Assembly (NCBI GenBank): GCA_017163975.1 | Contig: JAFFSR010000095.1 | Location: forward strand, 216,001-280,000 | Length of the DNA: 64,000 bases | Reading direction: 5' to 3' | Source of the DNA: Anastatus disparis | Lineage: Eukaryota > Arthropoda > Insecta > Hymenoptera > Eupelmidae | Part shown: piece by piece, positions 20,504-32,642 of the stretch | Numbering within the stretch: position 1 is the first letter of the stretch | Layout: every line of letters begins with the position of its first letter | Notes under the pieces: model-generated | What the model saw: the letters and a program-made list of their open reading frames with translations, nothing else | What the model was told of the DNA's origin: nothing | Databases searched by the model: none | Program-made: the position numbers and the translations under genes

Positions 20504-22692
20504 TGTGACGTGGTTTTACGTCCCAAGAAATTTTCAATTTTTTTTTTTATATTAATTTTTTTAAGTGAATAATAGATCTGATGGTGCCTATAAAAGTCTT
20601 AAACTAGAATTTAAAATAAGAGTTAAAATAAAACTATTCTCCTTTTCATGTAAACTGTAATGGAGAGGAATTCCAAATGTAATTCAAATCTTCCCGCCTA
20701 ATGACAACGAAGTTGAAGAAAAGAGAACGTCAGTGGCGCCAGTTGTAAAAAAGGAAGAGAGGAAAAGCGTTTACAAGAAATGATTATTAAAATGTTAAAA
20801 GAGACTTAATTTACTATAAAATAATTAAGATTATAGGGCGTCTAAAAAGATTTATATTCGTATTTCTGAATGTTATAAGTCATGTGCGCCGCAAAGAAAA
20901 AGATTGTTAACGCGTTGTATGAATGAGTAAGAAAGAGATAGAGCGATTAGACGCAAGCAAGCCGGTAGTAAGTAAACGCGCGCCGTATATACATATTTAA
21001 AAAGTACAGAGGTTTTCAACTATATTTAGAGTCATAAATATCAAAAATAACTTTGTCTTAATTTTCTTTATTTTCTTTTAGTAATTTGCGAATAAATCAA
21101 TTAATGATGTATAAGATGTAAAATTTAGCGCCCGGAAATTGTTAATAACAAGCGCCATGATTGGCCTGTCAAAATTTTCATGTGTGGTCGAGCTCAAGAA
21201 AGTGCGGGCCCGGCGTCAGTGTGCAGAGAGTATCGAGTGAGATCGGACGTGTGTCGCGAGTACTTAATAAAACAAAGAGCCCTTTTTTTGAGAGAAAAAG
21301 CGTGTTAAAAGAAAAGTCGTGTAGAGTCAAATAGAGAATTTGTACGTTAAAGAGAGAAAATTAAATTCTTTTTTTTTTTTTTTTTGTCTATTAGTGCCAT
21401 GAAAGGAGAGTTTTAATTTTAAATTTCATTTTGCGGCCGTTGTTCTTTTATAAAAATTGAGTGAGAGAGTTCTAATTGCCGTATCTAAGTGGGTAATTTC
21501 TGGGTATTAATTTAATATGTGTAGAGTCTAACGTTATCAATTCGTAGTGGGGCCATAACGTAAAATAAAAATTTATCGAATTTATCGAACTGTGAGAAAA
21601 ATAGTGGCGCCTTTATTAGTAGCGCCGTTATACAACGTTAACAGACGATCTCACATTCAACCAAACCTACGCCGCACCCTCTCTACCAACGTCATCGCCG
21701 TAGCGCCAGCCTGTGTCCAGGAAGCCAGCGAAGACAAGCCGAGAGCAAGCGGAGACAGGAAAAGGAGAATAGAGAGAGAGAGAGAGAGGGTATAAAAAAG
21801 GTATAAAGTGTATTAATTGCGTTATCTGTATGTGCTTGCATAACGTAACGTTTTCTTAAAATTTGTGATCGTGCGTAAATTTCTTTCAATTAGAAATATT
21901 ATATAATTGTATATAATTATTAGCTTCCGGTGAATGTAAGTAAATAAAATCTAAAAAAAGTGAAATTAAAATTTGTGAATTCATGCCGGTCAGAAGTGAC
22001 TTAAAATCTTCACGGAATTTCGCATGAGTAGTTGTAACGTTCGTTGGGTTCCGCGAAGAGAGCCTCTATTGTTAGCGAAAAGGGGGGGAGAGGAAAAGCG
22101 TCGAACATAAGAAAGAGTATAGAGTTGACGCGCTTGCTTACCGAGAGAAAAGTTGAAACCATGCGTCCTTCTACATTATAGTAGAGCCGCTGAGAGAGAA
22201 CGTGTGTGAGTGAGAGAGAGAGAGAGAGAGCATATTTATTTGGTTTTTTTTTAGTTGCGCCACAAGTGTCATAAAAAAATAAAATCATTTTTTTTTCTAT
22301 TTCTTATTAGATTAGTGGCGATGAATTTGTTATATGCGAATGTGTGTGTGAGAAAATTCAAATAGAGTTTTTTTCTGAGCCGCTGTTAAAATTGTTAAAT
22401 TTTAAGTAAATAGTTTTTTTGTTTAATTAAAGACGTTCATTCTTTTAACTAGTGAAATCGTAGACAGTGTTTTATTCCAATACCCCTTTTAAATAATATT
22501 TCATTATAAAAATTTTAAATACAAATTTTTTATTATTGCGCCTAAGTCTTGGGCCCTTGAAACCCGAACAAGGGTTACAATTTTTCAAAGGATCCCCTCT
22601 GTAGATCTTTCATAAAAGTAAGATTGAAATATAAATAAATAAATTCGACGTTTTCGGGAATAGTTGGATGTCCGGCTATTTATCACGTCGCA
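20504..22692 (+). repeat. 5' LTR of a Ty3/gypsy-type retrotransposon
   Basis: The LTR starts TGTGACGTGGTTTTACGTCC and ends ATTTATCACGTCGCA, giving TG...CA with short inverted ends. It is 2189 bases, unusually long, and nearly identical to the 3' LTR at 27347-29552. The 4-base target duplication TAGT lies at 20500-20503 and 29553-29556. Small open frames inside are not conserved protein. Microsatellite GA runs occur near 21771 and 22210. Confidence 0.95.
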
Positions 22693-22699
22693 AATTTAA

Positions 22700-22718
22700 T
22701 GGCGCCCAACGTGGGGCC
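22700..22718 (+). promoter_or_regulatory. tRNA primer binding site
   Basis: TGGCGCCCAACGTGGGGCC begins 8 bases after the 5' LTR, the usual place. The TGG start pairs with a tRNA 3' CCA. I do not assign the tRNA. Confidence 0.8.
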
Positions 22719-23814
22719 TTATTGAAAAATTCAAGATTTTAGGTGAAATTAAAAATTTCTTTTATTTTATTGAGAAGAGTGTGACCATTGTGTGAGAGTA
22801 TACGAGTGGCGCGCGCGTATAGTTACCGTGAGATGCAAGCACACGTGTTGTAGTGGTGCCTTTCTTTCTTTTCAGTGTTGTACATAGTAACATAGTGATA
22901 AGTATATTATTGCCTTTTTATATATACATATACTGCATTATATATCATTTACACATATTAAGTGTACACAAATAGTGTGCACATTTACTTTCCTTTACCT
23001 CGTGCCAAGTGTATTGTATAGTGTTTAAATAAAAATAATAGTGATTGAATATTTTATTTAATCCTAATAATTAAAATAATTTATTAAAAGAATTTAATTA
23101 AAATGAATGTAATAAAATATTAGTGGTGCTTATTTAAAAATTAAAAAGATTATTAGTGTGGGAATATTAAGAAAACAGTTTTCTTTATTCAAATTTTAAC
23201 AAAAATAATAAAAGAAAGAAAAGTTGTAGTGGTGCGTTAAACTTTTAATAAAAGGAGTAAATTAATTTTTATGGCAGTTAAAACGATTTAAAATTATTTT
23301 TAATATTTTTATTCTTTTGAGTCTTAACATAATTTTTTTCGTGTGTTTGTTAGTGGCGCGTGTTTTTTTTAAAAAAAAAGAAGGATTTTGTGTTATATAA
23401 ATAAATTTATACAGAGAATTTCCTTGTGAAAAATTGTATAACTCAATCATCTTTTCTTTCTTTAGTGACTGATCATAATATTACTGGCACGAGGTTATTG
23501 ACAATTTTTCCTTTTTTCCCATATCTTTTACATTTCAGAGTAGTGTGCCTTAAATAAATTTTATTGATCGGCGAGCGATATTACGATTTGTTAAATAAAT
23601 AAAAAGGTGTTAGAAAAAGTTGATTTAATTACAAGTGAGTTGTGTGTCTAAAAGTTTTTTTTCAACTCGATAATTTTCGTGTCTACTGATTTTTTTTATT
23701 CTTTATTGGCGCGTAAAATAAACAAGATTTTAATACGAGTGACAAGTAAGAGTTTTAATATCTAGCGCCGGTGTAAAATAATTAATTTTGTTTATTATAA
23801 TAAAATAAAAGAAA
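22719..23814 (+). other. Retrotransposon leader between PBS and gag
   Basis: About 1.1 kb of non-coding AT-rich leader. The phrases TAGTGGTGC and TAGTGGCGC recur (for example near 22852, 23121, 23229, 23351), possibly short repeated signals. It would contain the RNA packaging signal, but no structure is provable by eye. Confidence 0.5.
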
Positions 23815-26388
23815 ATGTCAGAACACGTGGGAATAATGGAAATGCTAATGGAGTCACGGGAAAGGAGAGCAATTAAGCGTGATATAAAAAAGTTAGGCAC
23901 GGCCGAGGTTATCAGTGAATTAGAAATTCGCGGGTTTAATATCAGTGGTAGTGACGCCGTTCGACGCGATAGGCTATTGCGCGCGGTATGGAGAGAAAAC
24001 GAGCCCGAAAATGATTTAATACCGTGGTACGAGTGGGATTACGCAGACTTTTTAGAAGAACATAGAGACATCGAGGAGCCTGTAGTAGCGCCCGCTGACC
24101 AAACAGCATCCATAACAATGCCTAAAAGACGCGGAAGGCCGCCCAAGCCAAATAACGAAGTCACGCGCGAAGAACGAAGTAACGTGTCATCACCTACACT
24201 TAGCGAACCCGAAAGGAATCAGGCTTTTGCGACAGTAGCTGATATTCATGTGCCGGCTTCAAGTGCGAACGTTACTGTATCGACGGCTACAGTGACAACC
24301 ACCACTGCGAGCATTAACATGGCAGTACCTGTTACTTTGACGGTACCGACATTAGGTAACGCGATGTTTACCACCACCGGTGCAGTGAGGATGAGTGCAA
24401 GGGCACCGACTAGATTTGTAACACCAGAGATGCACGAATATTTTTACGCACATTTGTATCGTAGCACACGAGTACCTATGCTTTTAGAAACTCGACCAGC
24501 ACCGCCAAATGAACGTGAGCCTTTACGCGTTGACCGAAATAATCAGAATAGTGAAAATTGGTATACACCTACTCAAGATTTAAATGAAATTCGCAGACTT
24601 TCTTCAGTTTCTTCGCAGCAATATGCAGAATCGCAAGGGAACTTAAGCGAAGTATTAGATGACGAGCAAGCTGACGGAGAGAGCTTATCATCGTTTATTA
24701 CGTCAAGGAGTAATTATTTAAGAAGGGAAAGAGCAAGAGTCGCGAGAGACTGTGGAGAGTGCCGTAGACAGCAAATGCGGGAAGCTGCTCTCGAAAAAGA
24801 GTTAGCTTATTATAAGAAACTTTTCTATTCTCAGCGTCCTGTGTACAGAGAAGAGCCCGAGACTGTGCGATTGTTAAGAGAAATCAGTCGAACGTTAAAT
24901 AGAGAGAGCGTAAATATACCAACCGGTGTTAGTGGCGTCGACAGCAGGGGTAATTTAAATAATTCGCGTGCGTTTAGGGAAAATGTGAGTAACATGAATA
25001 GTTCTAGTAGTGACACAAATTACTCACCTGTTAGAATACCTGTTAGTAATGACAATACAAATGGAGTGAAATCAAATAGCGCCAGTGTAGCGCCTCAAGA
25101 GAAAAATAATGGAAAGACTTCCAAAGCTGTGAAACATTTGAAAAATTGGGGATTATAATTCACAGGTGAAGATAAAAATAAAGATTCGGAAGAATTTATA
25201 GACGAATTAAATGACTGCCGCGATGGGGCCGAAGAAAGTGATAAAGACTTATTGAAGGGACTTCCAAGCATTTTCTCAAAAAGCGCCGGCCGTTGGTTCA
25301 GAGCAACTAAGAGCAAGTTCAATTCTTGGGAAGAATTTGAAGCAGCTTTTAGAAAACGATTCATTAAAGAGTATCGTAAAGAAGATCTCATGAATGAATT
25401 GCGCCAGAGAACACAAGGAAAAGGCGAAGAGATTTCGGTGTACTTATCGAATATTCGTTATATTGTGTCGCGTTTTAAAGAGCCACCAACAGAAGCCGAG
25501 CAATTACAAATCGTTTATCTGAATCTTTTACCTGAGTACAGGAAAGCAATGTCCGAAAAACTGATTGAAAGCCTTGATGAGCTGGAAACCTATGGACACC
25601 GCTGGGAGGATCAGAAGGACTTGAACAGTCGTTATGAGCCCCCTCCTCCCACGGACAAAATGCGTGTTAAAGGAGCAGCTTTCATCAGCACTATGAGCAA
25701 GCACAAACTTGCATCTGTGGAAGAAGATGTCGCAGCAGTGGCGTCGATTCAGGAAATAAAGAAGAATAATAAGAAGAATAATAAACAGCAGAAGAAAAGA
25801 GGAAATAATGCAAGCCAGGAGAGTTTATATAAAGAACAAGATTCAGTAGAAGAAATTGAAAAGGAGAGAAATAAGGAGTCAAGGCCTGTAAAAGTTGCTG
25901 CTATCTTAGAAACACCAGCAACATACACAAGGCCAAATGATTTCGAAAATGGCCAAAAGCACCAACGAAGCTATGAAAATAAGAGTAATTGGCGTGCAAC
26001 AGAAAACAATTGGTTAGATAGAAGATTACAGTGGCCTAATAATCAACAGCGAAATGTGAATCACGATCACTATGAGAATGTGCTCCCTATTAATGAGAGA
26101 AGATATCAACCAGTAAGAGATGCAGCTACGGCGAGAAGCAATGGAAGAGGTGAATTTTTAGGCATGTGCCGAATCTGCCAAGCAGTAGGATATAGAGCTT
26201 TAGAATGTCCAGACATTGTCTGCTACAGCTGTAACCTGAAGGAGCATTCTAGCCGAAAATGTCCTAATAAAGCGTCAAAACCAACAGTAGTTTGCCAAAA
26301 TTGCGAGAGGCCCGGATTTACCTTTAAAACGTGCCCTGATTGCGCTTCATTTCGGGCAAATATGGAAAACTTGAAACGCGGGGAATAG
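23815..26388 (+). pseudogene. LTR retrotransposon Gag with SAP-like N-terminus and zinc knuckles; one stop
   Basis: The Gag frame is 858 codons long with a single in-frame TAA at 25156-25158. The N-terminus carries a SAP-like helix pair (LGTAEVISELEIRGFNISGS). Then come a low-complexity Thr/Val region and a Ser/Asn-rich region. The capsid domain has GRWFRATKSKFNSWEEFEAA, RFIKEYRKEDLMNELRQRTQ and YLSNIRYIVSRFKEPPTEAE. Three Cys boxes close the protein: CRICQAVGYRALEC, CYSCNLKEHSSRKC (canonical CX2CX4HX4C) and CQNCERPGFTFKTC (His replaced by Phe). Gag forms the particle and binds the RNA. The SAP-like part at the N-terminus is unusual for a Ty3 Gag. Confidence 0.85.
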
Positions 26389-27332
26389 AAGTAAGTTCTT
26401 TTGTTCGCCGGGTAGATAATTTTAGTGGTGCCACTAGAAAAAGCTATAGAGGAGAGAGGAGGGAAAATGGAAAGAATTAAAAAGAAAAGAGAGATTAGAA
26501 ATATTAAGTTAATCGAGAGAACAAAGGTCTGGGTAAATAGATTGAAAATATTAGATGCGTTGCGTAATTTAGTGATGAAGTATATTGACGAGTCGCGAGC
26601 ACAACCAGAGAAAATTTATAATAAGGGCCGGAAAGATATACGTTTCTTCGTAGGTAATTAAATTTTGTGTAAGGCTCACGTGTCATCAGACGCGTTTAAG
26701 AAGTTCAGCAAAATAACGCCGAAATACGAAAGGCCGTATGAGATAATGGAAGCAAAATCACCGGTCGTTTATATACTAGGGCAGGGAGAACAGTCGAATG
26801 GAAAATCAGTAAGGCACACATTTCTGATTTGAAAAGATATGTCCCTCCTAGAAATCCCCTAGGCAATAAGTAGTTGTACTTGAAAACTAATTCTTTTTTT
26901 TCCGAGTTTTAACAGATAAACATGAGCGACCCAGAGGTGAGCCCATTGGTATCAGAACCAGTGGAGGAAACTTGATTCTAGCACCGAGGTCAAGCAAAAA
27001 TCAAACAACCCCGAGAGAATACTAATATATGAAAATTCAACAGTGATGATGGGAAGTATACAATAACCAAGGAAAAGTCAGTGGACAACGAAGACAGAGA
27101 ATTCTTGGAATCCAGAAGAATGAGAATAATGGTAGTGGTACCATAAAACATGAGAAAAATATAGTAGCGCCTAGCAACGAAGAGAAGAGGAGAATAGAAC
27201 CACTGATGAGAGAGCCAATGCAGAGCCTCATCTGGGTCAATGTAAGTTAACGTCCTATTATTTTCGTGTGTCATCAGATCAAAATGTTTTTTTTATTTAT
27301 ATAGACAAATTATTTCGGAAATAATTTAGTCT
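26389..27332 (+). pseudogene. Residual Pol: integrase C-terminal tail only
   Basis: After Gag, protease, reverse transcriptase, RNase H and the integrase core are absent. What remains (26425-26870) reads IEERGGKMERIKKKREI and YNKGRKDIRFFVGN, then, after a TAA at 26659-26661, KITPKYERPYEIMEAKSPVV. This is the SH3-like integrase tail (K.......KY.GPY.I...). Then about 460 bases without clear coding precede the polypurine tract. The short start MSDPEVSPLVSEPVEET at 26922 ends quickly. This internal deletion makes the element non-autonomous. Confidence 0.75.
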
Positions 27333-27344
27333 AGGGGAGGGGAG
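27333..27344 (+). promoter_or_regulatory. Polypurine tract of the LTR retrotransposon
   Basis: AGGGGAGGGGAG lies two bases before the 3' LTR, the standard position for priming plus-strand DNA synthesis. Confidence 0.85.
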
Positions 27345-27346
27345 TT

Positions 27347-29552
27347 TGTGACGTGGTTTTACGTCCCAAGAAATTTTCAATTTTTTTTTTTATATTAATT
27401 TTTTTAAGTGAATAATAGATCTGATGGTGCCTATAAAAGTCTTAAACTAGAATTTAAAATAAGAGTTAAAATAAAACTATTCTCCTTTTCATGTAAACTG
27501 TAATGGAGAGGAATTCCAAATGTAATTCAAATCTTCCCGCCTAATGACAACGAAGTTGAAGAAAAGAGAACGTCAGTGGCGCCAGTTGTAAAAAAGGAAG
27601 AGAGGAAAAGCGTTTAAAAGAAGTGATTATTAAAATGTTAAAAGAGACTTAATTTACTATAAAATAATTAAGATTATAGGGCGTCTAAAAAGATTTATAT
27701 TCGTATTTCTGAATGTTATAAGTCATGTGCGCCGCAAAGAAAAAGATTGTTAACGCGTTGTATGAATGAGTAAGAAAGAGATAGAGCGATTAGACGCAAG
27801 CAAGCCGGTAGTAAGTAAACGCGCGCCGTATATACATATTTAAAAAGTACAGAGGTTTTCAACTATATTTAGAGTCATAAATATCAAAAATAACTTTGTC
27901 TTAATTTTCTTTATTTTCTTTTAGTAATTTGCGAATAAATCAATTAATGATGTATAAGATGTAAAATTTAGCGCCCGGAAATTGTTAATAACAAGCGCCA
28001 TGATTGGCCTGTCAAAATTTTCATGTGTGGTCGAGCTCAAGAAAGTGCGGGCCCGGCGTCAGTGTGCAGAGAGTATCGAGTGAGATCGGACGTGTGTCGC
28101 GAGTACTTAATAAAACAAAGAGCCCTTTTTTTTGAGAGAAAAAGCGTGTTAAAAGAAAAGTCGTGTAGAGTCAAATAGAGAATTTGTACGTTAAAGAGAG
28201 AAAATTAAATTCTTTTTTTTTTTTTTTTTTTTTTTTTGTCTATTAGTGCCATGAAAGGAGAGTTTTAATTTTAAATTTCATTTTGCGGCCGTTGTTCTTT
28301 TATAAAAATTGAGTGAGAGAGTTCTAATTGCCGTATCTAAGTGGGTAATTTCTGGGTATTAATTTAATATGTGTAGAGTCTAACGTTATCAATTCGTAGT
28401 GGGGCCATAACGTAAAATAAAAATTTATCGAATTTATCGAACTGTGAGAAAAATAGTGGCGCCTTTATTAGTAGCGCCGTTATACAACGTTAACAGACGA
28501 TCTCACATTCAACCAAACCTACGCCGCACCCTCTCTACCAACGTCATCGCCGTAGCGCCAGCCTGTGTCCAGGAAGCCAGCGAAGACAAGCCGAGAGCAA
28601 GCGGAGACAGGAAAAGGAGAATAGAGAGAGAGAGAGAGAGAGGGTATAAAAAAGGTATAAAGTGTATTAATTGCGTTATCTGTATGTGCTTGCATAACGT
28701 AACGTTTTCTTAAAATTTGTGATCGTGCGTAAATTTCTTTCAATTAGAAATATTATATAATTGTATATAATTATTAGCTTCCGGTGAATGTAAGTAAATA
28801 AAATTTAAAAAAAGTGAAATTAAAATTTGTGAATTCATGCCGGTCAGAAGTGACTTAAAATCTTCACGGAATTTCGCATGAGTAGTTGTAACGTTCGTTG
28901 GGTTCCGCGAAGAGAGCCTCTATTGTTAGCGAAAAGGGGGGGAGAGGAAAAGCGTCGAACATAAGAAAGAGTATAGAGTTGACGCGCTTGCTTACCGAGA
29001 GAAAAGTTGAAACCATGCGTCCTTCTACATTATAGTAGAGCCGCTGAGAGAGAACGTGTGTGAGTGAGAGAGAGAGAGAGAGAGAGAGAGCATATTTATT
29101 TGTTTTTTTTTTAGTTGCGCCACAAGTGTCATAAAAAAATAGAATCATTTTTTTTTCTATTTCTTATTAGATTAGTGGCGATGAATTTGTTATATGCGAA
29201 TGTGTGTGTGAGAAAATTCAAATAGAGTTTTTTTCTGAGCCGCTGTTAAAATTGTTAAATTTTAAGTAAATAGTTTTTTTGTTTAATTAAAGACGTTCAT
29301 TCTTTTAACTAGTGAAATCGTAGACAGTGTTTTATTCCAATACCCCTTTTAAATAATATTTCATTATAAAAATTTTAAATACAAATTTTTTATTATTGCG
29401 CCTAAGTCTTGGGCCCTTGAAACCCGAACAAGGGTTACAATTTTTCAAAGGATCCCCTCTGTAGATCTTTCATAAAAGTAAGATTGAAATATAAATAAAT
29501 AAATTCGACGTTTTCGGGAATAGTTGGATGTCCGGCTACTTATCACGTCGCA
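27347..29552 (+). repeat. 3' LTR of the Ty3/gypsy-type retrotransposon
   Basis: It is 2206 bases, matching the 5' LTR except for changes in poly-T and GA run lengths and about five base substitutions that I see (for example near 27616, 27623, 28805, 29143 and 29539). It ends CACGTCGCA and is followed by the target duplication TAGT. Confidence 0.95.
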
Positions 29553-29556
29553 TAGT

Positions 29557-30353
29557 TTATTATTTAATTATGAATTAAATATGAGAAGGTTTTGTTGACA
29601 TTAGTACGCTTTTTATACAGTTATCGCAGAAACATTATATATAAATATTGCACGCATTACAATTTCTTTAAAATCTGCGATTCTGACTTTCCTTATATAT
29701 CAAATTGTAAGCCCTCTCGCCACTTGCGAGATTCAGAGAAGACAGAGAAGAAGTGAAAAATTAGCGACGCCACCAAGCGGCAACATCATGTACCTATTGA
29801 ACTCGTTTGGAAATATAAAAACAAATAAATGAATTATTTGAATTGAATAAATATTTTTTTTGCAATGCCATCAAACCTAAATGTTTCAAGTTCGATCCCA
29901 GTATAGAGAATTTTTTTTTTTTTCATTTAAAATTTATCTTAAAATAATAAATCATATTTTTTTTATTGAAATACATTTTAAACCATTTTTTTTTCTTAAA
30001 ATCATGTATTACTCAGAAATATTTATTTTTGAAATCATATTATAAAATTATTATTATGATAAAATAAAAATTTCCTCATAAGAATAATTTATAAACTATT
30101 TTTATTTCAAATAATTAATTCTTCAAAATAACAATCTATAAATCTTAAGTTGTAACGGTATTTTACTACTCGTTGCAAAAGAAATTAGATTTTAATTCAA
30201 CTTGACTTTAACTAGACTTATTAATTTTTGATTGAATACGGAGCTGCTAGAATTTATCTCAAGTATGGTAAACTAGCAACTACTCCGGCAAAGCTAGTTA
30301 GTATATTAGATTGATATGCGACGGTGTATTTTTCCGTCAGCTCGTTGCTGCGC

Positions 30354-30354
<1 letters not shown>
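29557..30354. other. Non-coding DNA downstream of the LTR element
   Basis: No gene. Sequence at 29640-29790 (GCACGCATTACAATTTC, CTTGCGAGA, GCCACCAAGCGG) resembles 39185-39300 (GCACGCATAACAATTTA, CTTGCGAGAG, GCCATCAAGCGG), so both are copies of one dispersed repeat. A B-box-like AGTTCGATCCCAG occurs at about 29891, but no A box or tRNA fold is seen. Confidence 0.45.

Positions 30355-30399
<45 letters not shown>
30355..30399. repeat. (TC)n microsatellite
   Basis: About 22 consecutive TC units directly upstream of the second LINE. Confidence 0.95.
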
Positions 30400-30402
<3 letters not shown>

Positions 30403-30469
30403 CGTAAGTAGCGCCATACGTATTTTTTTTCGCTCCTCTTGAAACTTATTTAAACAGCATTTTTTCACT

Positions 30470-31405
30470 TTGCGGAGTGGAATTTTTTGCAGGGAATCGT
30501 CCTACTTGGAGTCCGAGAGTGTTGGCCTCATTCATTTGCATTTTTGCAATTGCATATTGGACTCTGGACGGTTTCTTACTGTGAAAGTGCAGTCTCTCAA
30601 CATCAACCTGCTTTTATCTCTGACACTGCTGTGGACTCTGCTGCTGCCTGAGAAAGTTGCTGTGGGCCTGCTTGTGTTGTTGAGTGTTGTTTTAAGTGCA
30701 TTATATTGTGCACAATTGCATTGCAATTAGTTTTATTTTTAATTGTAACATAACCTCATTCTTTTTTGGCGCAATTACATACTGCAAGAGGGATCATATT
30801 TTTTTAACGCTGATGGCGCCATCTCTTGGATAACGTATACACTAACTTCACTGCTCTTTTGATAGAATCTAGTGGTAACAACGTGGAATTTGCTGCATGT
30901 TTGATTTAATTGCTGTATATTACAATAGTGCAGTATATTGTATGCAGTTGTACTGCAACTGGTTTTAAGTATTCTCTACAACATAACCTCAATCTTTTTG
31001 GTGCAATCATCTACCACAAGAGGATTCTTATTTGCTTAGTGCTGGTGGCTCCATCCCTTGGATGACCTGTATATTGGCATTTTTGCCCGTCTATGTGATA
31101 CCTGATGGTAATTTCTCCAGTTAAGGCGCTTTTCCACTATTATCTTGTGCTCTCTCTAATCACAGTCAAACGAATCTTACTCTGTACAAATTAAGCCGCT
31201 TTTCCACTTACAATAACTGAAACTTGGAAGCAACTCAGAGTGCATTTGTTAAGCTGCTTTTCCACTTCCAATAACTGAAACTTAGAAGCAACTCAGAGTG
31301 CATTTATTAAGCTGCTTATCTACTTTTAAATATACAACTGGCACCAAATTTAAAATTAAAATTTAAGATTCGTTTGATTAAGCTATTTCTATCTTGGAGG
31401 TCACT
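30470..31405 (+). promoter_or_regulatory. 5' UTR of LINE 2 with repeated promoter-like monomers
   Basis: Two related blocks begin CATAACCTCATTCTTTTTTG (about 30748) and CATAACCTCAATCTTTTTG (about 30983), each followed by GGCGCCATC / GGCTCCATC and TTGGATRAC. Period is about 235 bases. Further down, GCTTTTCCACTT plus AATAACTGAAACTT and AGCAACTCAGAGTGCATTT is repeated at about 31198 and 31257 and partly again at 31313, with a period near 59. Such tandem 5' UTR monomers act as promoters in other LINEs. No ORF of note. Confidence 0.6.
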
Positions 31406-32642
31406 ATGTCTAATCAGTGTGGTCTCTGTTTTAAAAACTTTAGTGCTGCATCTAAGCCTCAGCTTTGTGGTCGCTATGGCAAGACCTATCACAGCTCTTG
31501 TACCAAATTGCTCTTAGTCAGAGATAATAATGACCAACAAGTAAAGGTATGTAACTTTTGCACAGCAGCTGCAAATCCTGATTGCAGTCGATCACGTTCT
31601 AGTTCTGTGGGTTCTATGAGTGATGTCTCAGCTTCTCTGTTTCTGCCGCGTACTCCAACTCCGACACTACCAGCGCTACAAACAAATGAACTTTTGTCTT
31701 CTATATTGAAGAAGATGGAGAAATTAGATAAGCTGGATGATATGGATACCAAGATCAACAATATCGGCACTCAACTATTGACACTGGATGGGAGATTTAC
31801 AGGTTTGGAGACGCGAGTGAATGGTATTGCTGTGGCATGTGAGGAACGTTGTGGAGCAGCTGAGGCAAGGCTTGACAAGGTTTTTTCAGGATTATCGGGA
31901 GCTTAAGGCGAAGCTGGAGGAATCTCTCTCTGTTGTGCCTGATCGGGCATTATCTGACCCTATGGCTGCTAAACTACAGGAATTGGACAAGCTCAATAAA
32001 TCTTTACGGCAACAGTGTGATGTTTTGGCGGCTGGCCAGCAGCGTCTTGAGCGTGCATCAGACTTGGTGTTTGGAGGCCTGGTTCCTAATGAATTTAACG
32101 ATCTGAAGAACGGTGTCTTTGCTGTATTGGCTTCTCTTAATTCTGGTTTTGCTCTCAGTGACATTGTTTCGGTTCGACCTTTGTCGCGACCTGCTACAGC
32201 TCGTAGTACTGATGATAGTACTGCTCCTTCTGCAACAACATCTCAAGTTGGTCCTCCGCTGCTTACGACGCCATTGCTCGTCACTATGAAGAGTGCCTCG
32301 TTGGCGCGATCTGTCATCGGAGCAAAGATCAGGATGGGTAGCCTTCATACCTCAAAGATCAGGAGTGACCTTTTGCAGGAAACTTTATCAGTGGAAACAC
32401 TTACTCCTTCCTTGATCAACATCAATGAATATCTGCCACACTCATTGCACCAACTGAAGTTGAGAGTGCTCAGGAAGGCCAAAGATAAGAGGTACAACTT
32501 CCTTACATTTGTGCGTGATGGTAAGATCTTCGTCAGAAGGAAGAAGGAGGATGCAGCCATTCGTGTTGCATCGGATGACGACTTGGATGCTTTTTTAGCA
32601 AAGCTCTCATTGATATCAGCCAACGACGATGTAACCACTTAA
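31406..32642 (+). pseudogene. LINE 2 ORF1: zinc finger, coiled coil, FP25-like domain; one frameshift
   Basis: The start at 31406 gives MSNQCGLCFKNFSAASKPQL and a PHD-like Cys/His finger (CGLC, CGRYGKTYHSSC, CNFC). A coiled coil follows (LLSSILKKMEKLDKLDDMDT). The frame breaks in a six-T run at 31881-31886. The new frame continues the coiled coil (DYRELKAKLEESLSVVPD), passes a Ser/Thr/Pro stretch and ends with the FP25-like domain (ININEYLPHSLHQLKLRVLR, NFLTFVRDGKIFVRRKK) at TAA 32640-32642. The domain order equals LINE 1 ORF1. It is the RNA-binding protein of the element. Confidence 0.8.

Noticed and set aside
21592..22288. Open frames within the LTRs (also at 28444-29148)
   Set aside because: They lie in the LTR, include microsatellite-encoded Arg/Glu or Ser/Leu runs, and are present only because the LTR is duplicated.
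29880..29905. tRNA or tRNA-derived SINE suggested by AGTTCGATCCC
   Set aside because: No A box at the right distance, no cloverleaf stems and no matching SINE body; one B-box-like string is not enough.
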